NCBI GenBank assembly: GCA_028286565.1
Contig: JAQBRH010000004.1
Location: forward strand, 1 to 33,950
DNA from: Parcubacteria group bacterium
GTDB lineage: Bacteria; Patescibacteriota; Minisyncoccia; Phycocordibacterales; Zambryskibacteraceae
Direction: 5' to 3'
Length of the DNA stretch: 33,950 bases
Below, piece after piece: positions 11,667 through 19,965 of this stretch. A program made the translations under genes and the position numbers. Position 1 is the first letter of the stretch. Every line of letters begins with the position of its first letter. Below the pieces are notes generated by a model, which did no database searches, had not been told where the DNA came from, and saw only the letters and a program-made list of their open reading frames with translations.

Positions 11667-14383
11667 CGAAGCTGGCTTGCCTGTCGAGCCAATTCCTCGA
11701 GAAGTGTCCTCATCGCGTCGAAGACGTTTGATGTATTAGGTACGGTTATGGACGTGCTGCCGGAAACGGTCTGACCTCCTTTGTCCCAGCAAGTGGCTGA
11801 ATAGGTGGTTGTTTGAGTCGGGAATACCGCAAGATACGAGCCCGGAGCATAGGTGTAGCGGGCTCCGCCGGAAATGACGGCGCCGTTGCCGTAAATTTCA
11901 CAGGACTGAACACCGGTCACATCGATGTGGAGCGTTGAGAGAGTGCCGGGAGCTACCGAGGCGGGAACTCCGCTTAGTTTTACTGAAGGAGTAACGACTG
12001 TGGAGCCCGCAGGAGGAGCTACTGTTACCGTCACATTTGCCGAGGAAGGACCTCCCAAGCCGTTACAGTTGATCGTGTAGACAGTCGTAAAGGCAGGAGA
12101 GACGGGGACGCTGCCGGTGGCTCCTCCATTCGAGTTGTAAAGATTTGCGATCGAACATGATGAAGCACTCGTCGCGTTCCATGAGAGCCACGTCGTACCT
12201 CCGCCTGCCGGAAGACTTGCGGGATTTGCGGTGAAGGAAATGGTTGGAGCAGTTTGCTGAACACTAACAGCTATATCCTGCGATTTGCCTTGGCCGTTCG
12301 ATCCCATACAGGAAACTCTGTACACAGTGAGTACTGCTGGAGAAATAGTTGTACTCCCGCTCGAAGCGATAGATGTGCCTTGGTTAATATTGCCGTTTGA
12401 ATTTGCAAGGGTACAGGAAACCGTAGTACCCGCCGCAGGAGTCGAGCTCCAGGTCAGAGTTGAAGATTGTCCGGCTGTAATAGCCATTGGAGAAGCGGTG
12501 AAGGAGAACGCTGCAAGAGTGGCAGGAAGGACCGGAGAACCGGCAACGGTCACCGTGGCATTTTGAACAGTAGGAGTTCCGCCAATAGAATTTGTACAGC
12601 TGATCGAGTACGTTGTTGTCTGGCTTGGCTGGACAACAACTGAACCGCCGGCTTTGGTAGAGGTATTAAACCCGGTGCCGTCGCAGTTAGCACCATTCGA
12701 AGACCACGTCAGCATTGAAGAGAGGCCCGCACTGATCGATGCAGGGTACGCGGTTAGAGTTACTGAAGGAGCGGTGTTTCCATTTCCTACTGAACCGTTA
12801 GAAACCGTTACCGTCGCCGTGGCAGGAACACTCGAACCGCTCGCATTTGAACAGGTCATGGTGTACGTGAATGTGCCGACTGAGGTAAATGCCGGGAGGC
12901 TAGTTACCGTTGCACCTGTTGTTCCATCTGAGCGAAGATTGGTATTGCCTGCTCCTCCCCAGCCTGGAGCGTTGCCTGTAGAAGAACAATATGTTGGAGA
13001 ATTAGCGGCCTTCCAGGTTAGGACAGGCTTGTCTCCAACAATTGCCGTAGATTTGTCCAGGGTGAGAGTGACAACCGGAACCACGGGATTATTGTTAGTG
13101 ACTTGGCCTACAATGACGGATGCTGAGACAGGAACGCTCGAGCCGCTCGCGTTTGTGCAGACCATCGTGTATGTGAATGTGCCTGCTGAGGTAAACGTAG
13201 GGAGGCTAGTTACCGTTGCGCCGGTCGTACCGTCAGAACCAAGATTAGTGTTGCCTGCTCCTCCCCAGCCCGGACCGTTGCCCGTTGAAGAACAGTAGGT
13301 TGGAGAATTAATAGCTTTCCATGTCAGGATCGGCTTATCTCCGACTGCGGCTGTATTTTTGTCCAAGGTGAGAGTAACAACAGGAACAGATGTAAGCGCC
13401 GGAGCTGAAGGATCCTGAATGGTGATGCTCCCCGCCACACTGCCTGAATGAGGCACGTAGCCCGCTCGAGCAACCATGAGAGAAAAGAGGAGGGGCTGAA
13501 TGGAAGTCACGCTTCCTATTCCGACCGGAGGGATCCATATAGGCATAGATCCCGCCGCTCCGCAGCTTGAGAAAAAGGCGCATTTAGTATAGAAGACTAT
13601 CGGAGAGATGTTTGCATATGTGCCCGGCTTCGCATTGGGCATAACGCTTGCAATGATGTTGATATCTCCCTGCAAGTAATCATCTATATCAACGGGCTGC
13701 GTCGGATTGCCGTTAAAGTTAAAAGAGAAGACAGCATCGGAAACCAATCCTACGGAAAGCTTCTCCGCCTTCTCGCCTCTCTGATTATAGAAGTGGAGGT
13801 ACATGCAGAACGGCTGTCCGGGAGCGAAGGTGGCGTTCAGCGATCCTCCGTTTGCGACGCAGGGCAAAGGTCCGAACTTTTTAGTGATGGTCATCCCTTC
13901 TATATAGCCGGGAGTGTTAGTGGAGACGGCAGTTCTCGGAGCTACAGTAGTGATCGGAGCAACAGGACCCGAAGTGACGGTCTCCGTATCATCAACCACC
14001 TTAAGGCCGAGGGCGGCTCTGGTTTGCGGTCCGACATAGCCCGTCGTGTCGATCCCGTGAGTAGCCTGGAACGTTTGGACCGCCGCCTGGGTCAGAGGAC
14101 CGAAGTTTCCGGTCTGATCAACACCGAGGAGCGCCTGGAGGCGTATAACTTCTGGATCATTTTTCAAGCCAAAGAAAAGATTTCTGCTGAATGAAGACTG
14201 AGACGAAACAGCCGCTGAAGAAGATTGACCTCCTGATGAAGCTTGTCCCTGGAGAACGGATAGCTGTTGCAGAAGATCATTTATCTGCGCCTGTAGCTCA
14301 TCGACCGTCACCGCAGATACTGCGGATCCGCCGGAGAAAAAGATGGTAATAAAAATGAGTACTCCGGCTAATAGTTTTTTCAT
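11663..14383 (-). CDS. Secreted surface protein: peptidoglycan-binding plus Ig-like repeats
   Basis: The protein has 906 residues. Residues 1-24 form a signal peptide (MKKLLAGVLIFITIFFSGGS, then AVSA). Residues 26-48 form a short coiled coil. Residues 66-128 form a PG_binding_1-like domain (DPEVIRLQALLGVDQTGNFG, TQAAVQTFQATHGI). A Cys-containing region of unknown fold (about 160-325) follows. The rest is a chain of about six Ig-like domains of 75-100 residues, several with a conserved pair of Cys and the pattern LTW-x-C-TYT-x-C. Two of them (333-425 and 435-527) are near-identical tandem copies. The architecture suggests a cell-wall-attached stalk or adhesin. No sortase motif or C-terminal membrane segment is present; a short helix (MRTLLEELARQASQLR) ends the protein. 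It has no Shine-Dalgarno. A GGGGTATGAT box lies upstream at about 14413-14422. Confidence 0.82.
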   Translation of the reverse strand: MKKLLAGVLIFITIFFSGGSAVSAVTVDELQAQINDLLQQLSVLQGQASSGGQSSSAAVSSQSSFSRNLFFGLKNDPEVIRLQALLGVDQTGNFGPLTQAAVQTFQATHGIDTTGYVGPQTRAALGLKVVDDTETVTSGPVAPITTVAPRTAVSTNTPGYIEGMTITKKFGPLPCVANGGSLNATFAPGQPFCMYLHFYNQRGEKAEKLSVGLVSDAVFSFNFNGNPTQPVDIDDYLQGDINIIASVMPNAKPGTYANISPIVFYTKCAFFSSCGAAGSMPIWIPPVGIGSVTSIQPLLFSLMVARAGYVPHSGSVAGSITIQDPSAPALTSVPVVTLTLDKNTAAVGDKPILTWKAINSPTYCSSTGNGPGWGGAGNTNLGSDGTTGATVTSLPTFTSAGTFTYTMVCTNASGSSVPVSASVIVGQVTNNNPVVPVVTLTLDKSTAIVGDKPVLTWKAANSPTYCSSTGNAPGWGGAGNTNLRSDGTTGATVTSLPAFTSVGTFTYTMTCSNASGSSVPATATVTVSNGSVGNGNTAPSVTLTAYPASISAGLSSMLTWSSNGANCDGTGFNTSTKAGGSVVVQPSQTTTYSISCTNSIGGTPTVQNATVTVAGSPVLPATLAAFSFTASPMAITAGQSSTLTWSSTPAAGTTVSCTLANSNGNINQGTSIASSGSTTISPAVLTVYRVSCMGSNGQGKSQDIAVSVQQTAPTISFTANPASLPAGGGTTWLSWNATSASSCSIANLYNSNGGATGSVPVSPAFTTVYTINCNGLGGPSSANVTVTVAPPAGSTVVTPSVKLSGVPASVAPGTLSTLHIDVTGVQSCEIYGNGAVISGGARYTYAPGSYLAVFPTQTTTYSATCWDKGGQTVSGSTSITVPNTSNVFDAMRTLLEELARQASQLR
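12803..13387. repeat. Tandem duplication of an Ig-like domain
   Basis: Two coding repeats at 13109-13387 and 12803-13081 (306-bp period) encode near-identical domains of 93 residues, both containing SPTYCSSTGN, PGWGGAGNTNL and SDGTTGATVTSLP. The near-identity extends to DNA, which implies recent duplication or gene conversion and makes the region prone to copy-number change and assembly collapse. Confidence 0.85.
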
Positions 14384-14481
14384 CGGCTTTTGTTATGTAA
14401 TAAACTACCTCTAATCATACCCCTTACTGTAGAGCTGACCTATGGAGTTATCCCCACGTCAAGGGAAGGGCTCGGCAGTCC

Positions 14482-15465
14482 CTACTTTATAAGAGATCTT
14501 ACCGCCTCGATCACTCCCTTCTCCCCCATCCCATAATGTTCGATAAGCTCGTCCGGGGTGCCTGATTGGCCGAATTGGTCACGTACGCCCACAAACCGCA
14601 TGGGGGCCGGGAAATGCTCGGAGAGGCACTCTGCGACGGCGCTCCCCATTCCTCCGCGGATCTGGTGTTCTTCGACGGTGACGATCTTCCCCGCCTTTTT
14701 TGCCAAAGCGATGATCGCTTCCGTATCTAAAGGTTTGATGGTCGAAAGGTTCATCACCTCGACATCTATCCCCTCTTTTTCTAATGTCTGCGCCGCCAGG
14801 AGGGCTTTATGCAAAAGGGCGCCGGTGGCTATGATCCCCGCTTTAGGCTTGGTTGATTTCCAGACGATCTGGGCTTTGCCTATCTCAAACGGAGTCTCAG
14901 CCGTGGTCATGACCGGAGTCTTCTCCCGAGCGAGGCGGAGATACACGGGAGTGCCCGTTTTCGCAGTAGCCATCGTCGCTTTCTTGGCCTCAATGGAGTC
15001 GCACGGAGAGATAACGACCATCTTTGGGATGACGCGGGTGATGGCGATGTCTTCGACAGCTTGGTGCGTCCCGCCGTCCGGTCCGACCGAAATACCCGCA
15101 TGAGATCCGGCGATCTTTACCGGACGATCGTTGTAGGCGATGGTCGTCCTGATCTGCTCCCAGTTCCTGCCCGGAGAGAACATCGCGTATGAGGTGATGA
15201 ACGGCACCTTGCCCATGGCCGCCATGCCGGATGCGACCGACGCCAAGTTTTGCTCGGCCACGCCGATCTCCACGAATCTATTGGGGAACTTCTCTTTAAA
15301 TTTATCCATCTGAGTGGATTCAGTTAGGTCTGCACAGAGTCCTACTACTTGAGGATTATTTTCTCCAGCCATCACTAAGCCTTCTCCGAAGCCTTTGCGG
15401 ATGGGAACTTGTTCAACATCCTTGTCGAACATCTTAGTATTTAATTTTAATGCAGGATTTAGCAT
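14482..15465 (-). CDS. tktB: Transketolase, C-terminal subunit
   Basis: This is the pyrimidine-binding and C-terminal half of a two-subunit transketolase (327 residues). The sequence RFVEIGVAEQNLASVASGMA contains the Glu that activates thiamine diphosphate. SHAGISVGPDGGTHQAVEDIAITRVIPKM and the C-terminal domain with VTVEEHQIRGGMGSAVAE are typical. With the N-terminal subunit upstream it transfers two-carbon units between ketoses and aldoses. The start at 15465 lies four bases after the stop of the small membrane-protein gene; an in-frame ATG at 15495 would overlap that gene and is less likely. The split form is normal for CPR and archaea, not a broken gene. Confidence 0.9.
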   Translation of the reverse strand: MLNPALKLNTKMFDKDVEQVPIRKGFGEGLVMAGENNPQVVGLCADLTESTQMDKFKEKFPNRFVEIGVAEQNLASVASGMAAMGKVPFITSYAMFSPGRNWEQIRTTIAYNDRPVKIAGSHAGISVGPDGGTHQAVEDIAITRVIPKMVVISPCDSIEAKKATMATAKTGTPVYLRLAREKTPVMTTAETPFEIGKAQIVWKSTKPKAGIIATGALLHKALLAAQTLEKEGIDVEVMNLSTIKPLDTEAIIALAKKAGKIVTVEEHQIRGGMGSAVAECLSEHFPAPMRFVGVRDQFGQSGTPDELIEHYGMGEKGVIEAVRSLIK

Positions 15466-15469
15466 AATT

Positions 15470-15745
15470 CTACTTGTTATTAGCTCTATGAGCACCGGTT
15501 ATCCTTCTTACCAAATAATAAACAACAAACCCAAAAAAAAGATTACCTAAACCAAGTAAAGAGATAAAAGTAGGAATATCATCAACTATATTGCGCCGGG
15601 ATGTATCAAAAGTTCCTGTCAAATAGCTCCAGTAGCCGGGCATGAACTTATACAATAAATAACATTCCAAAATAGTAGCTATCATAGTTACTAAAGCTAT
15701 TAACAAATATTTCAATTCTGGATTTTTCTTAAAAAGATTATTCAT
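15470..15745 (-). CDS. Small two-helix membrane protein between transketolase halves
   Basis: This 91-residue protein is not recognised. It has two predicted membrane helices (about residues 13-33, YLLIALVTMIATILECYLLY, and 58-78, FISLLGLGNLFFGFVVYYLV) and a short basic C-terminus. Its start codon overlaps the last codons of the transketolase N-terminal gene by eight bases (ATGAATAA), and the next gene begins four bases after its stop, so it is translated within the operon. It is clearly more AT-rich than the flanking enzyme genes, which suggests a later insertion. A link to transketolase function is not evident. Confidence 0.7.
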   Translation of the reverse strand: MNNLFKKNPELKYLLIALVTMIATILECYLLYKFMPGYWSYLTGTFDTSRRNIVDDIPTFISLLGLGNLFFGFVVYYLVRRITGAHRANNK

Positions 15746-16604
15746 GTTCAGATTTAATTTTACCCCCTAAGGTTCGCAACTCTTTGAGCGCCATATCCGC
15801 CTCTTCTTTATTCGGCGGCTTGCCATGCCAGCGATAGTCTCGTTCGAACTCCTTCACTCCCTTCCCGGGGATGGTATGGGCGATGATCACGGTCGGATGT
15901 TCATACACGGTGTTCGCCATCTCGAAGGCGTCAGCGATCTCTTCCATATTATGCCCGTCGACCTCGATCACGTGCCAATTAAAGGCGCGCCATTTATCGG
16001 AGAGTGATTCAAGAGGCATGATATCCTCTGTGTAGCCGTCGATCTGAATATTGTTCCTGTCGACGATGGCCGTGAGGTTAAATAATTTGTTTTTCCCCGC
16101 GAGCATGATCGCCTCCCAATTTTGGCCTTCGTCGAGTTCCCCGTCGCCCATAAAGCAAAAGATCCTTCGGTCCTTATCCTTGGCGTCCATTTTGTCCGCG
16201 ATAGCCATCCCGACCGCCTGCGAGAGTCCGGCGCCGAGCGGACCTGAGGATGTCTCAAGCATCGGCAAAAACTCGCGATGAGGATGACCTTGGAGCCTCG
16301 AGCCGAATTTGCGGAGCGTCTTCAATTCTTCGACGGGGAAATATCCGGCGTGGGCCATGGTCGAGTAGAGGACCGGGCAAATGTGGCCGTTCGAAAGGAC
16401 CACGCGGTCGCGCTCCGGCCATTCAGGCTCTTTTGGCCTATGATTCAAGGTATGAAAATAAAGGACAGTGAAGACGTCGCTCATCCCCAAAGGCCCCGCG
16501 GTGTGACCCGACTTTGCTTCAAGGAGCGCATCGATGATCGAGATGCGGATATCATTCGCGATCTTTTCCAATTCTATTCTTCTTTCGTCTGAAAGGTTGC
16601 TCAT
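15738..16604 (-). CDS. tktA: Transketolase, N-terminal subunit
   Basis: This is the diphosphate-binding half of transketolase (288 residues). The thiamine diphosphate motif runs from GDGELDEGQNWEA to the IVDRNN that closes it. The N-terminal SGHTAGPLGMSDVFTVLYF and GHPHREFLPMLETSSGPLGAGLSQAVGMA carry the usual substrate-binding His residues. The start at 16604 is one base after the rpe stop (TAACATG), so it is translationally coupled. It acts with the C-terminal subunit encoded downstream in the non-oxidative pentose phosphate pathway. Confidence 0.93.
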   Translation of the reverse strand: MSNLSDERRIELEKIANDIRISIIDALLEAKSGHTAGPLGMSDVFTVLYFHTLNHRPKEPEWPERDRVVLSNGHICPVLYSTMAHAGYFPVEELKTLRKFGSRLQGHPHREFLPMLETSSGPLGAGLSQAVGMAIADKMDAKDKDRRIFCFMGDGELDEGQNWEAIMLAGKNKLFNLTAIVDRNNIQIDGYTEDIMPLESLSDKWRAFNWHVIEVDGHNMEEIADAFEMANTVYEHPTVIIAHTIPGKGVKEFERDYRWHGKPPNKEEADMALKELRTLGGKIKSEHE

Positions 16605-16605
16605 G

Positions 16606-17316
16606 TTATTTTTGGACCAGATCAAGGAAATCGAACAATGCTTCTTCGGGATCTTCTGCTCCAAAGATCCCCGAACCGACGACCAGGCGATCCGCTCCGT
16701 GCTCGATGAGCTCTTCGGCGTACTCGAGCGTCACTCCGCCGTCGATCGAGACGATCGTATCAGGATAGGTTTCCTTCAACTCTCTCAAGCGTTCGAACGT
16801 ATCCGGTTCGAACTGCGACCCCTGCTTCCCTGTCTCTCGGATGCTCATGAGCTGGATAAAATCAGCTTGGAGGACATGAGGAAGGATCTGTTGGATCGGC
16901 GTATCAAAGTTCACAGCAAGCCCGACCTCGACCCCGAGATATGTTTTCCCCACATCGAATCTATTTTTCAGTGTGGAGAGAAACCGCGAAAGCTCGTCCT
17001 TGTCTTCAAAGGCCTCGTAATGCACGACCACCCGTTCTGCTCCGGCGGTGATCCAATCCTCGGCTTCTTCGGCCGGGTCTTTGATCATGAGATGAGCTTC
17101 AAAGCTCACATCTTCCCAGAACGGAAAGCCCTCGACCTCTTCGGTGATCCGCATGAACGAAGATTTGTCTCCCTTATACGGCCAAGAGACCTTGTTGTTC
17201 AGCGTCCCGTCCTCCGCGTCGATCTGGACATACGGCACCCGCCCGGCGACGATCCCAAGCTTCTCTTCGAGATCGTCAAAATCTTCAGGCAGGATGGCGG
17301 GGATTATCTCAGCCAT
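16606..17316 (-). CDS. rpe: Ribulose-phosphate 3-epimerase-like protein
   Basis: The 236-residue TIM-barrel protein matches the RPE family: IIPAILPEDF at the start, FEAHLMIKDP (His75), GVEVGLAVNFDTP, VSIDGGV and GADRLVVGSGIFG. RPE interconverts ribulose and xylulose 5-phosphate. The first metal-ligand pair, normally H-x-D in HxDxMDG, is Q-I-D here (Gln31, Asp33 in VQIDAEDG), so one His ligand is replaced by Gln and the MDG Met by Glu. The other ligands, in HLM and IDGGV, are retained. The gene overlaps the rpiB stop by eight bases. Position between rpiB and transketolase supports the role, but altered metal use or specificity is possible. Confidence 0.82.
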   Translation of the reverse strand: MAEIIPAILPEDFDDLEEKLGIVAGRVPYVQIDAEDGTLNNKVSWPYKGDKSSFMRITEEVEGFPFWEDVSFEAHLMIKDPAEEAEDWITAGAERVVVHYEAFEDKDELSRFLSTLKNRFDVGKTYLGVEVGLAVNFDTPIQQILPHVLQADFIQLMSIRETGKQGSQFEPDTFERLRELKETYPDTIVSIDGGVTLEYAEELIEHGADRLVVGSGIFGAEDPEEALFDFLDLVQK

Positions 17317-17782
17317 GGATATTGTCCATCTTTATGATCCGTCTCTTGTGCCTCTCGCTCCCGCTGAACGGCGTCTCGAGCCATTCGTGGACGACCTGCA
17401 TGGCTTCGTCTTGAGTGATGAAGCGCGCACCGAGCGAAAGGATGTTCGCATCATTGTGGTCGCGAGAGAGCCTGATGATCGACTCGGTGCCGTCTACTTG
17501 CGAAATTCCGCCTCCATAGTAGACAGTGGCTCGGACATGGCTGAAGCGGTTGGCGAACATGGCCTCGCCTTGGCCGGAGCCGCCGAGGATGATCCCCTTC
17601 ACTTCGTTCGGGTGGAGGGAGACCTCCCGAGCGACCGCCGAGATAAAATCCGGGAAGTCGTCCTCTTCGTTGTATTCGAATGTACCCTTGTCTATAACCT
17701 CATACCCGAGCTCGCCGAGAAAGGTGACAAGTTTGGACTTGAGGCCGAACCCGGCGTGATCCGAACCGATGAAGATTTTCAT
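17309..17782 (-). CDS. rpiB: Ribose-5-phosphate isomerase B (RpiB/LacAB family)
   Basis: This 157-residue isomerase interconverts ribose 5-phosphate and ribulose 5-phosphate. It has the N-terminal SDHAGF and, further on, SRDHNDANILSLGAR. The catalytic loop is GGSGQGE (residues 67-73): the Cys of E. coli RpiB is absent and a Glu (73) follows, as in the actinobacterial subgroup where Glu serves as the base. The start at 17782 is seven bases after the gap stop. A longer frame to 17860 would overlap the GAPDH gene and lacks family similarity. The stop codon overlaps the rpe start. Confidence 0.9.
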   Translation of the reverse strand: MKIFIGSDHAGFGLKSKLVTFLGELGYEVIDKGTFEYNEEDDFPDFISAVAREVSLHPNEVKGIILGGSGQGEAMFANRFSHVRATVYYGGGISQVDGTESIIRLSRDHNDANILSLGARFITQDEAMQVVHEWLETPFSGSERHKRRIIKMDNIHG

Positions 17783-17789
17783 CTTTCTA

Positions 17790-18830
17790 TTATTGCACGT
17801 TTTTGCCTGCCTTGATGACGTGGTCGACGAGAGTGTGGGTGTACCCCATCTCGTTGTCATACCAGGCCAAAACCTTCACGAGGTTGCCTCCGACGACGCG
17901 GGTCATCGGGAGGTCGGCGATCGAGGCATGAGCGGCTCCCTTGATGTCGGAGGAGACGATCGGCTCAGAGGTCACTTCGAAGATGTTTTTCCAGCGGTCG
18001 GTCATGGACGCCTCGGTCAGAATTTTGTTCACTTCTTCGGCGGTCGTGTCGCGCTTGGCTATAAAGGTGATGTCTGCGATAGAGCCGACGATGGTGGGAA
18101 CGCGGATAGAGATCCCGTCGAATTTGCCTTCGAACTGGGTAAGGGCCTTGCCTACGGCGATAGCCGCCCCGGTCGAAGATGGGACGATGTTCATAGCGGC
18201 AGCACGGCCTTCTCTAAAATCTTTCTTGTTCGGACCGTCAACTATTCCCTGAGATGCGGTGTATGAATGAACGGTGTTCAAAATAGCCTTCTCGACCCCG
18301 AGGGCTTCATCGAGAATGGCGAGCACAGGAGAAGCTGCATTCGTAGTGCATGAGGCGTTCGAACTGATCTGGCAGGTGGCGAGCTTTTCTTCGTTGATGC
18401 CCATGAGGACCGTGGCGCTCTCGATCCCGGGGACATCCGCTCCGCCTTTCATAGGGGCAGTGATGACCACGCGCTTGGCTCCGGCGTCGAGGTGAGCTTT
18501 GGCCTTATCGGGGCTTATAAAAAAGCCGGTGGATTCGACGACAACGTCGATCTCAAGAGCTTTCCATGGAAGGTTCGCAGGATCTTTCTCCTGAACAAAT
18601 TTTATTTCTTTCCCGTCGACGACGAGAGCGGTCTTGTCCGCGTTGGCGGAAACCTTGATTCCGCTCTGGCCGTAGGCCGAGTCGAACTTCATGAGGTAGG
18701 CGATGTTGTCGATGTCCCCGAGGTCGTTAATAGCTACGACTTCAAGTTCCGGATGCTCCTTTGCGATCTTATAAAATGCTCGGCCGATGCGGCCCGCGCC
18801 ATTGATGGCAACTCTGATTGTTTTAGACAT
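17790..18830 (-). CDS. gap: Glyceraldehyde-3-phosphate dehydrogenase, type I
   Basis: GAPDH oxidises glyceraldehyde 3-phosphate to 1,3-bisphosphoglycerate. The Rossmann motif INGAGRIGR is at residues 9-17. The Asp in AINDLGD (36) suggests NAD preference. The catalytic Cys161 is in SNASCTTNAASPV, and the catalytic His lies in NTVHSYTASQ. Length is 346 residues, slightly above usual. It opens the gap-rpiB-rpe-tkt run. TAAAAT lies exactly six bases before the ATG, with no Shine-Dalgarno, so a leaderless transcript is predicted. Confidence 0.96.
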   Translation of the reverse strand: MSKTIRVAINGAGRIGRAFYKIAKEHPELEVVAINDLGDIDNIAYLMKFDSAYGQSGIKVSANADKTALVVDGKEIKFVQEKDPANLPWKALEIDVVVESTGFFISPDKAKAHLDAGAKRVVITAPMKGGADVPGIESATVLMGINEEKLATCQISSNASCTTNAASPVLAILDEALGVEKAILNTVHSYTASQGIVDGPNKKDFREGRAAAMNIVPSSTGAAIAVGKALTQFEGKFDGISIRVPTIVGSIADITFIAKRDTTAEEVNKILTEASMTDRWKNIFEVTSEPIVSSDIKGAAHASIADLPMTRVVGGNLVKVLAWYDNEMGYTHTLVDHVIKAGKNVQ

Positions 18831-18836
18831 GGAGTT

Positions 18837-18842
18837 ATTTTA
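18837..18842 (-). promoter_or_regulatory. -10 box for gap (leaderless)
   Basis: TAAAAT on the minus strand lies exactly six bases upstream of the gap ATG. No clear -35 is seen. It lies just after the end of nrdB, so it would start the sugar-phosphate operon separately from nrdAB. Confidence 0.45.
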
Positions 18843-18854
18843 ACAGGGAGAAAT

Positions 18855-19916
18855 CTATTCTCCTACTCCCGCCGGGATCTCCGGAGCCGAGATGATGATC
18901 TCAGGCTGCGGATCGGTAGCTCTGCGGTTGTGCTCGATCGCTCCCGAGTGGCCGTCCACTTCGTACGACGTGTTCTGCGCTTCAAAGAAATTCACGAGCT
19001 CGAACACGTCGGTCGCCGTCGACATCCACTTCGCGGGGTTGGTGGCATTGTAGTGTTTTGGAAGCCCGAGCTCTTCAAGCCTGCGGTCGGCTACATACTG
19101 AACATACTGGTTCACATAGTCGGCGTTCAAGCCGAGAATTCCTTGCGGGAAAAGGTCTTGATTGTAGGCTGTCTCGAGGTTCACTCCTTCGATGATGATA
19201 TTCCTAATTTCCTCGGCAAAGCCTTCGGTCAAGAGCTCCTCATTTTCTTCGAGGATGGTGTGGACGAGGTTGATGCCGAATTTGAGGTGGAGGGATTCGT
19301 CCCTGATGACCCAATTGATCATCGAACCGAAGTTCCTGAGCTGATTCCTCTGCCTGAACGAGAGGGCCACCATGAAGCCCGAATAGAACCAGATGCCTTC
19401 CATGACGATATTCGTAGCCACCAAGTTTCGTATAAAGTCTTTCTTTCCTTCCACGCTTGATATGTCGAGAGTATCATCGGTCATCCTTCTCATATATCTA
19501 TTGATGTAGGCCTCTTTGTTCGTCATAGAAAGCACGGAAAGATGGAGGTCAAAGATCTTCTCCTTGTCAAAGGGAAAGGTTTGGAGGACATATTCAAACG
19601 CCACACAGTGATTGGCCTCTTCCCACATTTGCTTGGCTAGATAGAGGTGCGCTTCGGGAGCCTTGAGGTATGGATAAATGCCGAGGGCGATCGAACGGTT
19701 AACGATGAGCTCCGCCGGGTTGAAAAAAGCCATGAGGAATTTGACCGCATGCTTCTCGTCCTCGGTCATCTTTTCCCAATCGTCGAGGTCTTCCTTGAGA
19801 GCGATCTCATGAGGAAACCACGTGTTTCGAACCGCCTGATTATAGAGATCATATGCCCATTGGTATCTGATGGGGTGGAGGTTCATGTCGTCCGGTGTGG
19901 CTTTGCCTATGAGCAT
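18855..19916 (-). CDS. nrdB: Ribonucleotide reductase small subunit, class Ic-like
   Basis: This R2 subunit (353 residues) generates the oxidant for NrdA. Aligning the ferritin-like core by spacing gives metal ligands Glu69, Glu100, His103, Glu173, Glu207 and His210. The residue four after His103, where class Ia enzymes carry the radical Tyr, is Phe107 (EANHCVAFEYV). The first ligand is Glu, not Asp. Both features, and the ligand spacing (31, 3, 70, 34, 3), match the Chlamydia trachomatis R2, which uses a Mn/Fe cofactor in place of a tyrosyl radical. The C-terminal tail, which docks into NrdA in this family, is acidic and Pro-rich. It follows nrdA by 49 bases. R2-like ligand-binding oxidase is unlikely given the nrdA neighbour. 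Confidence 0.93.
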   Translation of the reverse strand: MLIGKATPDDMNLHPIRYQWAYDLYNQAVRNTWFPHEIALKEDLDDWEKMTEDEKHAVKFLMAFFNPAELIVNRSIALGIYPYLKAPEAHLYLAKQMWEEANHCVAFEYVLQTFPFDKEKIFDLHLSVLSMTNKEAYINRYMRRMTDDTLDISSVEGKKDFIRNLVATNIVMEGIWFYSGFMVALSFRQRNQLRNFGSMINWVIRDESLHLKFGINLVHTILEENEELLTEGFAEEIRNIIIEGVNLETAYNQDLFPQGILGLNADYVNQYVQYVADRRLEELGLPKHYNATNPAKWMSTATDVFELVNFFEAQNTSYEVDGHSGAIEHNRRATDPQPEIIISAPEIPAGVGE

Positions 19917-19965
19917 GGGAGTTTGAAAAAATCTAAATGACTAAATAACCAATGAATAAAGCATA

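Noticed and set aside
14482-16604. Transketolase split in two read as a broken gene
   Set aside because: Separate N- and C-terminal transketolase subunits are a normal form in CPR bacteria and archaea. Both halves have complete motifs and coupled starts.
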